Shown here: piece after piece, positions 48,771 through 60,303 of the stretch
Position numbering within the stretch: the stretch's first letter is position 1
Layout: each line of letters begins with the position of its first letter
Origin: Pseudomonadota bacterium
Lineage (GTDB): Bacteria > Pseudomonadota > Gammaproteobacteria > Steroidobacterales > Steroidobacteraceae
Direction of reading: 5' to 3'
NCBI GenBank assembly: GCA_021785405.1
Contig: JAJYFF010000004.1
Location: 1-64,000, forward strand
DNA length: 64,000 nt
Translations under genes and position numbers: made by a program
Notes under the pieces: model-generated
The model's database searches: none
Seen by the model: only the letters and a program-made list of their open reading frames with translations
Told to the model about the DNA's origin: nothing

Positions 48771-49454
48771 ATGCGTATCGTCTTGCTCGGCGCGCCGGGA
48801 TCTGGGAAGGGCACGCAGTCGCAACTATTGGTCGAAGCCTACCGGGTACCGCAGATCTCGACGGGCGATTTGCTGCGCGAGGCCGTCGCTCGGCGGACGG
48901 ATCTCGGGGTGCGCGCGAAGGCGGCGATGGACCAGGGGCGACTGGTCGACGATGCGATCGTGCTCGAGATGATCCGCGAGCGGCTCGCGCGGCCGGACAC
49001 GGCCACGGGGTTCATTCTCGACGGGTTCCCGCGCAACATCCCGCAGGCGGTCGCGCTCGAGAAGCTGCTCGCGGACCTCGGGCAGCCGCTCGACGCGGTC
49101 GTGCTGATGAACCTGGACCTCGGCGTCTTGTTCAAGCGCCTCACCGGCCGGCGCACCTGCGCCGACTGTGGTCGGGTGTTCAACATCCTGACCTCGCCCC
49201 CGGGGACGCCGCCGCACTGCACGCGCTGCGATGACCACCCGACACTCGTGCAGCGGCCGGACGACTGCGAGAGCGTGATCGGCAAGCGGCTCGAGGTCTA
49301 CGAAGCGCAAACCAAGCCGCTGATCCAGCACTATTCCGACAACGGCCTGCTGCGCGTCGTCGAGGCGGATGCGGAGATCGCGAGCGTGTTTCGGGAGCTG
49401 CACCGAGTGATCGACGCCGCCGTCGAACGGAATCGGCGCGCGCGGGCCGGCTGA
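48771..49454 (+). CDS. adk: Adenylate kinase with a four-cysteine (zinc-type) lid
   Basis: This 227-residue enzyme interconverts ATP plus AMP with two ADP. The P-loop is GAPGSGKGTQ, with the AMP-binding STGDLLREAV and LDGFPRNIPQA. The lid carries CADCGRVFNILTSPP then HCTRCDDH, giving two CxxC pairs able to bind zinc; E. coli Adk has no such cysteines. The start is ATG 48771 (MRIVLLGAPGSG, as in E. coli); the frame is open upstream. Adk beside pfp and hppA is a recurring gene order. Confidence 0.95.
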   Translation: MRIVLLGAPGSGKGTQSQLLVEAYRVPQISTGDLLREAVARRTDLGVRAKAAMDQGRLVDDAIVLEMIRERLARPDTATGFILDGFPRNIPQAVALEKLLADLGQPLDAVVLMNLDLGVLFKRLTGRRTCADCGRVFNILTSPPGTPPHCTRCDDHPTLVQRPDDCESVIGKRLEVYEAQTKPLIQHYSDNGLLRVVEADAEIASVFRELHRVIDAAVERNRRARAG

Positions 49455-49477
49455 ACCCGGAGCGCGTGACGTCCGCG

Positions 49478-50572
49478 CTATTCGAGCGCCGCGAGCAGCC
49501 GCTCGCCGATCACCGCACGCCGCCAGCCGCGCAACGCGCCGATCTCCCGCGTCCCGGTCGCGAGCGCCTTGATCTGGCCGCGGGTCGCGAGCACCTCGGC
49601 GCTCACGCCGAGTTCGGCGGCGCGCGAATCGAGCACCCTGGCCATGCGCTCGATCGCGGCCCGCTCCGCGTCGCTCGGCCGCGCGGCGCGCGCGGGTTCA
49701 TCGTCGGCGTCGCCGGTCGTCGCCGTATCGCGCAGCGTCGCGAGCAAGCCCTCGGCGAACTTCGCCGCGTACGGGGACGGCATCGACCGGATCCGCGCGA
49801 GTTCGTCGCGATCGGCCGGCGCCGCCTCGGCGACCTCGTAGATCGCCGCGTCCGGCAGGATCCACGCGCGCGGGAGATTGCGTTGCTGCGCGGTCCGCTC
49901 GCGCCAGGCGGCGAGCGCCCTCGCGCGGCCGCGTGCGCGCGGCTCGAGCCGGGCGATCGCGCCGAGGCGCTCCCAGGCCGACTCGGGATCGGATTCGTAG
50001 AGCCGCGGATCCGCGAGCGCCGCGCAGTCCTCGCGCACCCAGTCCTCGCGGCCGAGCTCACGCACCCGCTGCTCGAGCAGCGCGGCGATCTCCTCGAGGT
50101 AGCGGACGTCGTCCGCGGCGTAGGAGAGCTGCTCGCGCGACAGCGGCCGCCGCGACCAATCGGTGCGCGTGTGCGCCTTGTCGAGGCTCACGCCGAGGAG
50201 CGTCCGCACGAGCTCCGCGTAGCCGATCTGCGGCTTCAATCCGGCACAAGCGGCCGCGATCTGCGTGTCGAACACCGGGGCGGCGACGCGGCCGACCGCG
50301 TGGCGCAGCGCTTCGAGGTCCTGGCGCGCGGCGTGCGCGAGCTTGCGCACCGCGGGCGCCTCGAGCAGCGGTGCGAGCGGATCGAGCGGCAGCGCGAGCG
50401 TGTCGACGCACCAGATCCCGCGATCGGCCGCGACCTGCAGCAGGCACAAGCGCGGGAAGAAGGTGCGCTCGCGCAGGAACTCCGTGTCGATGGCGACGCG
50501 ATCGGCCGTCCGCAGCTGCCGCGCGAGCTCGTCGAGACCGTGTTCGTCGTGGATCCAAATCGGGTCGGGCAC
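49478..50572 (-). CDS. rnd: Ribonuclease D
   Basis: This 364-residue 3'-5' exonuclease trims tRNA and other stable RNA 3' ends. The DEDDy nuclease motifs are AIDTEFLRER (exo I), HAARQDLEALR (exo II) and LSYAADDVRYLEEIA (exo III); two HRDC-like helical regions follow. I prefer GTG 50572 (MPDPIWIHDEHG) because GGAG lies seven bases upstream; a TTG at 50593 would add seven residues. The gene is convergent with adk and divergent from mpl. Confidence 0.93.
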   Translation of the reverse strand: MPDPIWIHDEHGLDELARQLRTADRVAIDTEFLRERTFFPRLCLLQVAADRGIWCVDTLALPLDPLAPLLEAPAVRKLAHAARQDLEALRHAVGRVAAPVFDTQIAAACAGLKPQIGYAELVRTLLGVSLDKAHTRTDWSRRPLSREQLSYAADDVRYLEEIAALLEQRVRELGREDWVREDCAALADPRLYESDPESAWERLGAIARLEPRARGRARALAAWRERTAQQRNLPRAWILPDAAIYEVAEAAPADRDELARIRSMPSPYAAKFAEGLLATLRDTATTGDADDEPARAARPSDAERAAIERMARVLDSRAAELGVSAEVLATRGQIKALATGTREIGALRGWRRAVIGERLLAALE

Positions 50573-50649
50573 TGTCAGGCTCCGCGTGTACAATCCAGCC
50601 GGCGCGTTCGAAGCGAAATTATGAACGAATCGGCTGCGGAAAACTGACG

Positions 50650-52041
50650 ATGCACGTGCACATCCTGGGCATCGGCGGAACGTTCATGGGCGGCGTCGCC
50701 GCGATCGCCCGCGAGGCGGGCTTTCGCGTGACCGGCTCGGACCGCAACCTGTATCCGCCGATGAGCACGCAGCTCGCGGCGCTCGGCATCGAGGTGATCG
50801 AAGGGTACGAGGCCGGGCAGCTCGACCTGAATCCGGACGTCGTCGTCGTCGGGAATGCGCTCAGCCGGGGCACGCCGGTCGTCGAGGCGATGCTCGATCG
50901 CGGGCTCCGTTACGCGTCCGGCCCCGAATGGCTCGCCGAGCACGTGCTGCGGTCACGTCACGTGATCGCGGTCGCAGGCACCCACGGCAAGACGACGACG
51001 ACCGGCATGTTGAGCTGGATCCTCGAGTCCGCGGGCCTCGCGCCCGGTTTCCTGATCGGCGGCGTGCCGGAGAATTTCACCGTGACCGCGCGGCTCGGCG
51101 CGGCGCCGTATTTCGTGATCGAGGCCGACGAGTACGACACCGCGTTCTTCGACAAACGCGCCAAATTCGTGCATTACCGCCCCCGGACCGCGCTGCTGAA
51201 CAACCTCGAGTTCGACCACGCCGACATCTACCCCGACCTCGCCGCGATCGAGCGGCAGTTCAATCAACTGCTGCGCACGGTCCCGCACGCGGGTCGCGTG
51301 ATCGTCAACGGCGAGGATCAGGCGCTCGCCAACGTGCTCGCCGCCGGTTGCTGGACGCCGCGGGAGACCTTCGCGATCGACGTCCCAGGCAGCGACTGGA
51401 CGGCGCGCATCGATCGCGGCAGCGCCTTCGATCGCTTCGAGATCCTCCGGCGCGGCGCGCCGGTCGGGCGCGTCGAGTGGCCGCTGATCGGCCGGCACAA
51501 CGTGCAGAACGCGCTGGCCGCGGTCGCGGCGGCGGAACACGCCGGCGTCGCGCCGGCGCGCGCGGCCGAAGCCCTGTGCACGTTCCGGGGCATCCGGCGC
51601 CGGATGCAGGTGCGCGGGATCGCGGGCGGGGTCACCGTGTACGACGACTTCGCGCATCATCCGACCGCGATCGCGTCCACGCTCGCGGGGCTGCGGGCCC
51701 GGGTCGGCGGCGCCCGGATCGTCGCGGTACTGGAGCCTCGCTCCAACACGATGAAGCTCGGGACGCACCGCGACGCGCTCGCCGCGGCCGTCTCGGCGGC
51801 CGACGAAGCCTGGTTCCTGACGCCGCCGAACCTCGGTTGGGATCTGCGCGAAGCGGTCGCCTCGCTCGGCGACCGGGCGCACGTCGCCGCGACCGTCGAC
51901 GATCTCGCCGACCGCCTCGTGCGCGCTGCGCGCCCGGGCGATCACTGGTTGATCATGAGTAACGGCGGCTTCGGCGGGCTGCACGAGCGGGTGCTGCGGC
52001 TGCTCGACTCGACGCGAACGGGACCCAGAACGCGCGAGTGA
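50650..52041 (+). CDS. mpl: UDP-MurNAc:L-Ala-gamma-D-Glu-meso-DAP ligase (Mpl)
   Basis: This 463-residue Mur-ligase family enzyme recycles the cell-wall tripeptide by attaching it to UDP-MurNAc. Domains are an N-terminal Rossmann fold (MHVHILGIGGTFMGGVAAIA), the ATP-binding AGTHGKTTTTGML, and the Mpl-specific EADEYDTAFFDKRAKFVHY, followed by the C-terminal ligase domain (VYDDFAHHPTAI, LEPRSNTMKLG). Length agrees with E. coli Mpl (457). It pairs functionally with Slt (8223-10214). The last 89 bp overlap the convergent CPBP protease gene. Confidence 0.96.
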   Translation: MHVHILGIGGTFMGGVAAIAREAGFRVTGSDRNLYPPMSTQLAALGIEVIEGYEAGQLDLNPDVVVVGNALSRGTPVVEAMLDRGLRYASGPEWLAEHVLRSRHVIAVAGTHGKTTTTGMLSWILESAGLAPGFLIGGVPENFTVTARLGAAPYFVIEADEYDTAFFDKRAKFVHYRPRTALLNNLEFDHADIYPDLAAIERQFNQLLRTVPHAGRVIVNGEDQALANVLAAGCWTPRETFAIDVPGSDWTARIDRGSAFDRFEILRRGAPVGRVEWPLIGRHNVQNALAAVAAAEHAGVAPARAAEALCTFRGIRRRMQVRGIAGGVTVYDDFAHHPTAIASTLAGLRARVGGARIVAVLEPRSNTMKLGTHRDALAAAVSAADEAWFLTPPNLGWDLREAVASLGDRAHVAATVDDLADRLVRAARPGDHWLIMSNGGFGGLHERVLRLLDSTRTGPRTRE

Positions 52042-52891
52042 TCCACAGCGCGGCGGCGATCGCGAAGCCCCAGGGCAGCACCCAGTAGCCGAGGATCCCG
52101 TCGAATCGACCGACCCAGATCGACGACAGCGTCGCCGCGTCGCGCACGGTCGCGAGTTGCAGCATCCGCAGCACGACGACCCAGCCCGCGTGCAGGCCGA
52201 TCCCGACCGCGTTGTTGCCGGTCAGGATCCGCGTCATGCTGAGGATCAAGCCGACGACGAGCCACGACAGGAACGAATCGAGCACCGCCGTCGGGTGCGA
52301 CAGCGGCACGAACGAGCGCGACAGCAGCACGAAGCCGCTGCGCCACGCGAGTTCGTTGGCCGGGATGCTCGCCTTCGCGAAGAAGTGCAGCACCGCGAAC
52401 ACCGGTGCGGTCAACAGCGCGCCCGCCCACGGGCCGGATTCGCGCTCGATCGCCGTTTGCATCGCGCCGCGCATCACCGTTTCCTCGATCAACGCGACCG
52501 CCACGCCGGAGGCCAGGCCGGTCAGGAAGATCCGCGCGAGGCTGCCCGCGGACGGCGTGAATCCGGGTGCGATCGCCCGCAGGTTCGCCTCGAGCAGGAA
52601 CGCCGCGCCCAGCGCCGCGGTCGCGATGCCGACCGCGCCCCACAGCAGCGCTTGCACGACGAAGCGTCGCCGCGGCAGGCCGAAGCCGAAATCGGCGCGC
52701 TCGCGCAGATCGAGCCGGCGGCACAGCCAGACGAGCTCGCCCGCGAGCACCAACATCGCAACGCGCTCGGCGACCCGGTGGAACGCCCAGTGACCGATCC
52801 CGCCGACGAGCCAGTACGCCGGATAGGCGAGGCAGGCGCCGACCAGCAGCGCGAGCACGATCACCGCGACGAAGGCCGCGAACGCGCGCAT
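51953..52891 (-). CDS. CPBP (CAAX/Abi-type) intramembrane metalloprotease
   Basis: This 312-residue multi-spanning membrane protein has the CPBP family motifs EETVMRGAMQ (EExxxR, catalytic Glu pair), a second-motif His in PVFAVLHFFAKA, and NAVGIGLHAGWVVVL. About eight hydrophobic segments are visible. Family members range from CAAX prenyl proteases to bacteriocin-immunity proteins, and the substrate is unknown. The ATG is two bases after the hemL stop, so it is probably cotranscribed with hemL. The C-terminal 30 residues (Arg/Ala-rich) are encoded opposite the mpl 3' end. Confidence 0.85.
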   Translation of the reverse strand: MRAFAAFVAVIVLALLVGACLAYPAYWLVGGIGHWAFHRVAERVAMLVLAGELVWLCRRLDLRERADFGFGLPRRRFVVQALLWGAVGIATAALGAAFLLEANLRAIAPGFTPSAGSLARIFLTGLASGVAVALIEETVMRGAMQTAIERESGPWAGALLTAPVFAVLHFFAKASIPANELAWRSGFVLLSRSFVPLSHPTAVLDSFLSWLVVGLILSMTRILTGNNAVGIGLHAGWVVVLRMLQLATVRDAATLSSIWVGRFDGILGYWVLPWGFAIAAALWITRAFWVPFASSRAAAAPARAARRSRRYS

Positions 52892-52893
52892 CG

Positions 52894-54198
52894 CTAGGCG
52901 ACCGATCCGGGAACGGGCGCCCCGTCCGCGGCGACGGCCGCGAACGCGTGCTCCGCGGCGGCGATCGTCGCGTCGAGGTCCGCGGGCGTATGGGCGGCGG
53001 AGACGAAGCCCGCCTCGAACGCCGACGGAGCGAGGTACACCCCGGCCGCGAGCATCCGGTGGAAGAAGCGCGCGTAGCGCCGCGTGTCGCAGGCCGCGAC
53101 CTTCGCGTACGAGTCGACCCGGGATTCCTCGGTGAAGAACACCCCGAACATCCCGCACACGTGATTGGCCGCGAGCGGCACGCCGGCGCGCCGCGCCGCC
53201 GCCGCGAGCCGCTCGACGAGCGCCGTGGTCGTCGCCGCGAGGCGCGCATGGAAGCCCGGCGCCGAGATCGCCTCGAGCGTCGCGAGACCCGCGGCCATCG
53301 AGACCGGATTGCCCGACAGCGTTCCAGCCTGATAGACGGGCCCGAGCGGCGCGAGCCGGCGCATCACGTCGCGCCGGCCGCCGAACGCGCCGACCGGCAT
53401 GCCACCGCCGATGATCTTGCCGAGGGTCGTGAGGTCCGGTCGGATGCCGTACACGGCCTGGGCGCCGCCGAGCGCGACGCGGAATCCGGTCATCACCTCG
53501 TCGAAGATCAGCAAGGCGCCGCTGCGGTCGCACTCGGCGCGCAGCGTCTCGAGGAAGCCCGCGACCGGCGGAACGCAGCTCATGTTGCCTGCGACCGGTT
53601 CGACGATCACGCACGCGACCGAGTCGCCGATCGCCCGGAACGCGTCGCGCACCGCGTCCGGGTCGTTGTAGGCGAGCGTGACCGTGTGCTTCGCGAGGTC
53701 CGCCGGTACGCCCGGCGAGGAGGGTACGCCGAGCGTGAGCGCGCCGGAGCCCGCCTTGATCAACAAAGAATCGGAGTGGCCGTGATAGCAGCCCTCGAAT
53801 TTCACGATCGTCTCGCGTCCGGTGAAGCCGCGCGCGAGGCGGATCGCGCTCATCGTCGCCTCGGTGCCCGAACTGACGAACCGCAGCATCTCGATCGCCG
53901 GCATCGTCTCGACGACCTTGCGCGCGAGCCGCGTCTCGAGCTCCGTCGGTGCGCCGAAGCTCAATCCATCCGCGGCCGCCCGCTGCACGGCGGCGACGAC
54001 CGCCGGGTACGCGTGGCCGAGGATCGCGGGGCCCCAGGAGCCGACGTAATCGATGAACTCGCGACCGTCCGCGGCGAACGCGCGCGACCCGGCCGCGCGA
54101 CGGAAGAACACCGGCTCGCCGCCGACGCCGCGGAACGCGCGCACCGGTGAATTCACGCCACCGGGAATGTATTCGCAGGCTTCTTCGTACAGGCTCAC
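52894..54198 (-). CDS. hemL: Glutamate-1-semialdehyde 2,1-aminomutase
   Basis: This 434-residue PLP enzyme makes 5-aminolevulinate in the C5 haem pathway. Motifs are [78 protein letters not shown] and the PLP lysine in [16 protein letters not shown]. The start is GTG 54198 with AGGAGA upstream. It lies 37 bp downstream of the cpxA-like gene on the same strand. Confidence 0.96.
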   Translation of the reverse strand: MSLYEEACEYIPGGVNSPVRAFRGVGGEPVFFRRAAGSRAFAADGREFIDYVGSWGPAILGHAYPAVVAAVQRAAADGLSFGAPTELETRLARKVVETMPAIEMLRFVSSGTEATMSAIRLARGFTGRETIVKFEGCYHGHSDSLLIKAGSGALTLGVPSSPGVPADLAKHTVTLAYNDPDAVRDAFRAIGDSVACVIVEPVAGNMSCVPPVAGFLETLRAECDRSGALLIFDEVMTGFRVALGGAQAVYGIRPDLTTLGKIIGGGMPVGAFGGRRDVMRRLAPLGPVYQAGTLSGNPVSMAAGLATLEAISAPGFHARLAATTTALVERLAAAARRAGVPLAANHVCGMFGVFFTEESRVDSYAKVAACDTRRYARFFHRMLAAGVYLAPSAFEAGFVSAAHTPADLDATIAAAEHAFAAVAADGAPVPGSVA

Positions 54199-54235
54199 CG
54201 GACGTCTCCTCGCGATCGATCGATCGCGGGGGATT

Positions 54236-55630
54236 CTAAATCGTCTCAGTGATCCGCGTCTCGCCGGCGAGCGGCGGTCGCCGCGGCAGCTCGAGCACCA
54301 CCTGCAGGCCGCCGTCGGGGCGGTTGCTCGCGCGCGCGCCGCCGCCGTGCGCGCGCAGCACCTGCGCGGTGATCGCGAGACCGATGCCTTCGCCGCCGCT
54401 GTCGCGGTCGCGGGACTCCGCCACCCGGTAGAACGGCTCGAAGATGCGCGACAGGTCCGCGGGCGGGACGCCGGGGCCGCGATCGCGGATCGAGATCCGC
54501 GCGCCGTCCCCGAGCGCGTGCAGCTCGACGTCCACCGCCGCGCCCTCGGGACTGTAGCGGACCGCGTTGCGCAGCACGTTCTCGACCGCACTGCGCACGA
54601 GCTCGCGGTTCGCGGCCACCTCGATCGGGGCGCCGACCGAGAGCTGGACCGCGCTCCGCTTCGCCGCCGCCTCGTAGTTCGCGTCGCGCACGATCTCCCC
54701 GAGCAGCTCACCGAGCTCGACCGGCTCCAGGTCGAGGCGCGGCGAGTCGCCCTGCAAGCGCGCGAGCTTCAGCACCTGGCCGATCAACGCGTCGAGCCGC
54801 TCGATCTCGCGCTCCATCCGGTCGATCTGGCGCGCCGAATCCGGCGGCGAGCGGCGCGCGAGTGCGACCGCGACCCGCATCCTGGCGAGCGGCGACCGCA
54901 GCTCGTGCGAGATGTCGCGCAGCAATCGGGTCCGTGCCGCGCGGGTCGCGCGCAGCTGGTCGGCCATGGCGTCGAACTCGCGCGCGAGGACCGCGAGCTC
55001 GTCGCGCCGGCCGTCGAGGCCGACGCTGACGCGCACCGCGAGGTTCTCCGAGGCGAGCGCCCGTGCGCCTTCCTGCATGCGCCGGATCGGCGCCGTCAGG
55101 TGGCGCGCGAGCCAGCCGCTCGCGATCGCGCTCACGATCAACGCGATCGCGAGGACCGCCGGTGGAATGCCGGGGAGCGAGAACGCGCCGAACAGCATCG
55201 AGCGCCGCGGGACCACGAGGATCGCGTACGTGGCGCCGTCCGCGGCGACCAGCTTGGGCCAGGGGCGCATCGGTTGCAGCGCGATCCCGCGCGCGCGGTC
55301 GTGCGCGGCGAGCTGGGCGGCGCGATGGCCGTGTTGCAACCGTCGCACCGCGGGCGGGGACAGCGGGCGGCCGAGGATGTCCGCCCCGTCCGCGCCGACG
55401 ATGAACAGGTCGTGTCCCGGGACGCGATGCTCGTTCGCCGCGAGCCACGCGCGCAGGTGCGCGAGTCCGCCGGTGGCGAGCGCATCGGCTGCGGCGATCG
55501 CGACCGGCGCATGCCGTTGCCACTCGTGCGACTCGAATTCCCGCGTCGCGATCGCATCGGTCACCGCGATGCTGCCGCCGGCGATGATCGCCATCGACAG
55601 CCAGAACAGCACGAAGATCCGGACGAACAT
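54236..55630 (-). CDS. CpxA-like sensor histidine kinase
   Basis: This 464-residue inner-membrane kinase has two membrane helices (about 5-25 and 155-178) flanking a roughly 125-residue periplasmic sensor. A HAMP domain ([17 protein letters not shown]), the H-box [20 protein letters not shown] with phospho-acceptor His242, and an HATPase domain ([30 protein letters not shown]) follow. The H-box wording and the adjacent Spy/CpxP-like gene point to an envelope-stress kinase of the CpxA type. It starts one base after the response-regulator stop. The exact signal is not readable from the sequence. Confidence 0.88.
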   Translation of the reverse strand: MFVRIFVLFWLSMAIIAGGSIAVTDAIATREFESHEWQRHAPVAIAAADALATGGLAHLRAWLAANEHRVPGHDLFIVGADGADILGRPLSPPAVRRLQHGHRAAQLAAHDRARGIALQPMRPWPKLVAADGATYAILVVPRRSMLFGAFSLPGIPPAVLAIALIVSAIASGWLARHLTAPIRRMQEGARALASENLAVRVSVGLDGRRDELAVLAREFDAMADQLRATRAARTRLLRDISHELRSPLARMRVAVALARRSPPDSARQIDRMEREIERLDALIGQVLKLARLQGDSPRLDLEPVELGELLGEIVRDANYEAAAKRSAVQLSVGAPIEVAANRELVRSAVENVLRNAVRYSPEGAAVDVELHALGDGARISIRDRGPGVPPADLSRIFEPFYRVAESRDRDSGGEGIGLAITAQVLRAHGGGARASNRPDGGLQVVLELPRRPPLAGETRITETI

Positions 55631-55631
55631 C

Positions 55632-56363
55632 CTAGTCTTCCGCGACCGTCAGCATGTAGCCGGAGCCGCGCACGTTGCGGATCCCGGGGTTCGTGCGCTT
55701 CTCGAGGTCGAGCTTGCGGCGCAGGTTGCTGATGTGCGTGTCGATGCTGCGATCGTAAGGCACCAGCTTGCGGCCGAGCGCCTGCTCGGTCAGCGCTTCG
55801 CGCGAGATCACCTGTCCCGAGGAGCGCATCAGCAGCTCCAGCACGCGGAACTCCGCGCCCGTCAGCGGCACGGGCTGGCCCCCGACGCGCACCTGATGCG
55901 TTCCCGCGTGCAGCGAGATCGGCCCCACTTCGAGCACGTCGGGCGCGCCCGGGCGCGGTACGCGCAGTGCCGAACGACGCAGGATCGCGCGCAGGCGGGC
56001 GATGAGCTCGCGCGGGTTGAACGGTTTGCCGAGATAATCGTCGGCGCCGAGTTCGAGGCCGACGATGCGGTCGACGTCGTCGCCTCGCGCGGTCAGCATC
56101 AGGATCGGCGTCGGGTGCGCCGCGCCGAGTTCGCGCAGCACGTCGAAGCCGCTCACGCTCGGCAGCATCACGTCGAGGATCACGATGTCGAAATCGCCGC
56201 CACCGAGCGCGCGCAAGGCCTCGCCGCCGTCGTGTACGCTGGTCACGTCGAATCGCTCGCCGCTCAGATACTCGGTGAGCATCTGGCACAGTTCCCGATC
56301 GTCGTCCACGAGCAGCACGCGTGCGACGCCGTTCTCGCCCGAAATCGTGCCGCTCGCATTCAT
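55632..56363 (-). CDS. CpxR-like OmpR-family response regulator
   Basis: This 243-residue transcription factor has a receiver domain with acidic pocket VLLVDDDRE, phospho-acceptor Asp64 in VILDVMLPSVSGFD and conserved Lys113 in DYLGKPFNPRE. A winged-helix domain of the OmpR type follows (VPLTGAEFRVLELLMRSSG, SIDTHISNLRRKLD, VRGSGYML). GGAGG lies 12 bases upstream of ATG 56363, slightly far. It is encoded directly before its kinase and divergent from the Spy/CpxP-like gene, whose promoter region holds two 16-bp direct repeats that may be its binding sites. Confidence 0.9.
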   Translation of the reverse strand: MNASGTISGENGVARVLLVDDDRELCQMLTEYLSGERFDVTSVHDGGEALRALGGGDFDIVILDVMLPSVSGFDVLRELGAAHPTPILMLTARGDDVDRIVGLELGADDYLGKPFNPRELIARLRAILRRSALRVPRPGAPDVLEVGPISLHAGTHQVRVGGQPVPLTGAEFRVLELLMRSSGQVISREALTEQALGRKLVPYDRSIDTHISNLRRKLDLEKRTNPGIRNVRGSGYMLTVAED

Positions 56364-56450
56364 GTCGCGTCCAAACCTCCGGCGTCGCCCGACCCTCGCC
56401 CGCATACTCTGGCACAGCCCGGGCCGCCGGGAACCGAGTCCCTGGTTCGG

Positions 56451-56508
56451 ATTCACAAAACTTTGCACTGCGGCCCGCGCGTCCGGTCCGGCATTCACAG
56501 AACTTTGC
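56451..56508. promoter_or_regulatory. Pair of 16-bp direct repeats in the cpxR-spy divergent promoter
   Basis: ATTCACAAAACTTTGC (56451-56466) and ATTCACAGAACTTTGC (56493-56508) differ at one base. Their starts are 42 bp apart, close to four helical turns, so a regulator bound to both would sit on the same DNA face. They lie in the 238-bp gap between the response-regulator and Spy-like genes. A partial third copy of the TTCAC core is near 56535. They do not match the E. coli CpxR box (GTAAA direct repeat). Confidence 0.7.
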
Positions 56509-56601
56509 CGATCCTTGCGCGGCCGACGACACTCGTTCACGCAGCCAGCGCCTAGACTTCCGCCCGAACGTCGAACGACCGACGCACAGGAGGATCGCAG
56601 C

Positions 56602-57270
56602 ATGCAGAACCCGAATCGTATGGCACGAGCGGCCGGGGCGATCGCGCTCGCCGCGATGACGCTCACCGTCGCCGCGCCGCGCGCCGCGCGGGCGGCGGCG
56701 GAGGCCGCGGTACCGCCGGCACCGACGAGCGACGGCGGCGCGCCGCCGGCCGGGAGGCCGCCGATCGGCCCCGGTCCGTGGATGCCCGGCCCGTGGATGC
56801 GCGGACCGTGGAGGCACGGGGGACGGGACGCGCGCGGCGCCACCGAATGGATCGTGATCCAGCGCCCCCTCGGAGCGGGTGCGGCCCCTTGGCATCGGGC
56901 GCCGCCGTGGCGCCGGATCGCGCGCCGGCTGCAACTGACCGCGGCGCAGCGCGAGTCCGCGCGAGCGATCTGGCGCAACGGACGCGAGACGCTGCGTCGA
57001 TTCGACGAGCAGATGCGCGCGAACCAGGCGCAACTGCGCGCCACCACCCCCGCGGCGCCGAACTACGCGGCGTTGCTCGCGCGCGTGAGCCACGCGAACG
57101 GCGAGCTGTTCGCGCAGCGACTGATGCTCCACGGCGAGATGCGCGCGAAATTCTACCGCTTGCTCACGCCGGCGCAGCAGGCGACGCTCGCGCGCTGGAA
57201 AGCGCGACGGATGGCCATGCGACGCTGCGCCGGGCCCGGCCGCGACGGGGGCCCGCCGGGCGCGCGTTGA
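56602..57270 (+). CDS. Spy/CpxP-like periplasmic protein
   Basis: This 222-residue protein has a signal peptide (about 7-32). A Pro/Gly/Trp-rich segment (about 38-75, with repeated GPWMxGPW) comes next, then a helical domain with two LTxxQ-type motifs: LQLTAAQRESARAIW and RLLTPAQQATLARWKARR. LTxxQ motifs define the Spy/CpxP family, periplasmic chaperones or inhibitors of the Cpx kinase. The N-terminal Pro/Gly part and the strongly basic C-terminus are not in E. coli Spy or CpxP. AGGAGGA precedes the ATG. Divergence from a CpxR-like regulator supports control by it. Confidence 0.82.
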   Translation: MQNPNRMARAAGAIALAAMTLTVAAPRAARAAAEAAVPPAPTSDGGAPPAGRPPIGPGPWMPGPWMRGPWRHGGRDARGATEWIVIQRPLGAGAAPWHRAPPWRRIARRLQLTAAQRESARAIWRNGRETLRRFDEQMRANQAQLRATTPAAPNYAALLARVSHANGELFAQRLMLHGEMRAKFYRLLTPAQQATLARWKARRMAMRRCAGPGRDGGPPGAR

Positions 57271-57301
57271 GCGCGCGCCGAGCGTCGCGAGCGGTCGCCG
57301 C

Positions 57302-58075
57302 CTAGCCCGCGGCGACCGCCGTGGCGGCGCGCGCGGGCGCCTCGACCCAGTGCACGCGGGACAGGATCCGCCCGTCGGGGTCGAGTTCGAAATGGCGGAA
57401 CGCCGGCGGGCGATCGTCGATCGCGAAGCGATCGCTCGTCGGCACGAACTGCGCGCCGGTCGACGGGGTGGCGAACAGCCGCACCCGTCCCCGGCGACCG
57501 TCGAACGATTGATGGACGTGGCCCCAGGCGATGCCGCGCACGTTCGGGTGCGCGTCGACGATCCGCCAGAACTCCGCCGCATCGCGTAAGCCGATCTCGT
57601 CGAGCCAACGGCTGCCCATCGGAACCGGTTGATGGTGCAGGCAGACGAGCGCGTGGCCGGTCGCCCCCGCGAGTTCCTCGTCCAGGCGGGCGAGCTCCGC
57701 GTCGCCGAGCCGGCCGCCGACGTCGCCGGCGGTGGAGCTGTCGAGCATCACGATCCGCCAGGCGCCGAGCGACAGCGCGCCGCACAGCCGGAACGGGGCG
57801 GTCGCGAGCTCGCGCGCCATCACCGCCGGGTCGTCGTGGTTGCCCGGGATGCAGAGCACCGGCTTCTCGATTGCGCGGCACGCGTCGCGCAGGCGCGCGT
57901 AGCCCGACGGGTCGTCCTGGACGAGATCGCCCGTGACCAACAGCGCCGCGTAATCCGGATAGCGCGCGAGGGCCGCATCGAGCACCACGCGCAGGCTCTC
58001 GTCGGTCGCGACGCCCCGCAGTTTTCGGTCCGCGCGGCCGTACAGATGCGGATCGGTGATCTGGAGCACGAACAT
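57302..58075 (-). CDS. cpdA: 3',5'-cyclic AMP phosphodiesterase CpdA-like
   Basis: This 257-residue class III calcineurin-like phosphoesterase has the metal-binding motifs QITDPHLYG, LLVTGDLVQDD, CIPGNHDDP, LVCLHHQPVPMGS and GHVHQ. Length and motifs match E. coli CpdA (275), which hydrolyses cAMP. Other metallophosphoesterases share the motifs, but DPHL at the N-terminus and the conserved spacing favour CpdA. It is convergent with the Spy-like gene and divergent from tkt (181 bp). Confidence 0.88.
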   Translation of the reverse strand: MFVLQITDPHLYGRADRKLRGVATDESLRVVLDAALARYPDYAALLVTGDLVQDDPSGYARLRDACRAIEKPVLCIPGNHDDPAVMARELATAPFRLCGALSLGAWRIVMLDSSTAGDVGGRLGDAELARLDEELAGATGHALVCLHHQPVPMGSRWLDEIGLRDAAEFWRIVDAHPNVRGIAWGHVHQSFDGRRGRVRLFATPSTGAQFVPTSDRFAIDDRPPAFRHFELDPDGRILSRVHWVEAPARAATAVAAG

Positions 58076-58256
58076 GGCGAAATCCTAACAAGCCGCGCGA
58101 CCGCCGACGGTGAACTGGATCATAGGCGCGCGCGAATCCGGTGCACATAAGCCGGCGTGGCCACGCGACCGGCCGCTCGCGCCGGCTCGGCGTTGCTGGC
58201 GGGGGCCGCATCGGGGACAATGGCGCCCCCGGTCACGTCACGAAACCCGAAGCCTC

Positions 58257-60290
<2,034 letters not shown>

Positions 60291-60303
60291 GGACGGGAAC
60301 ACG

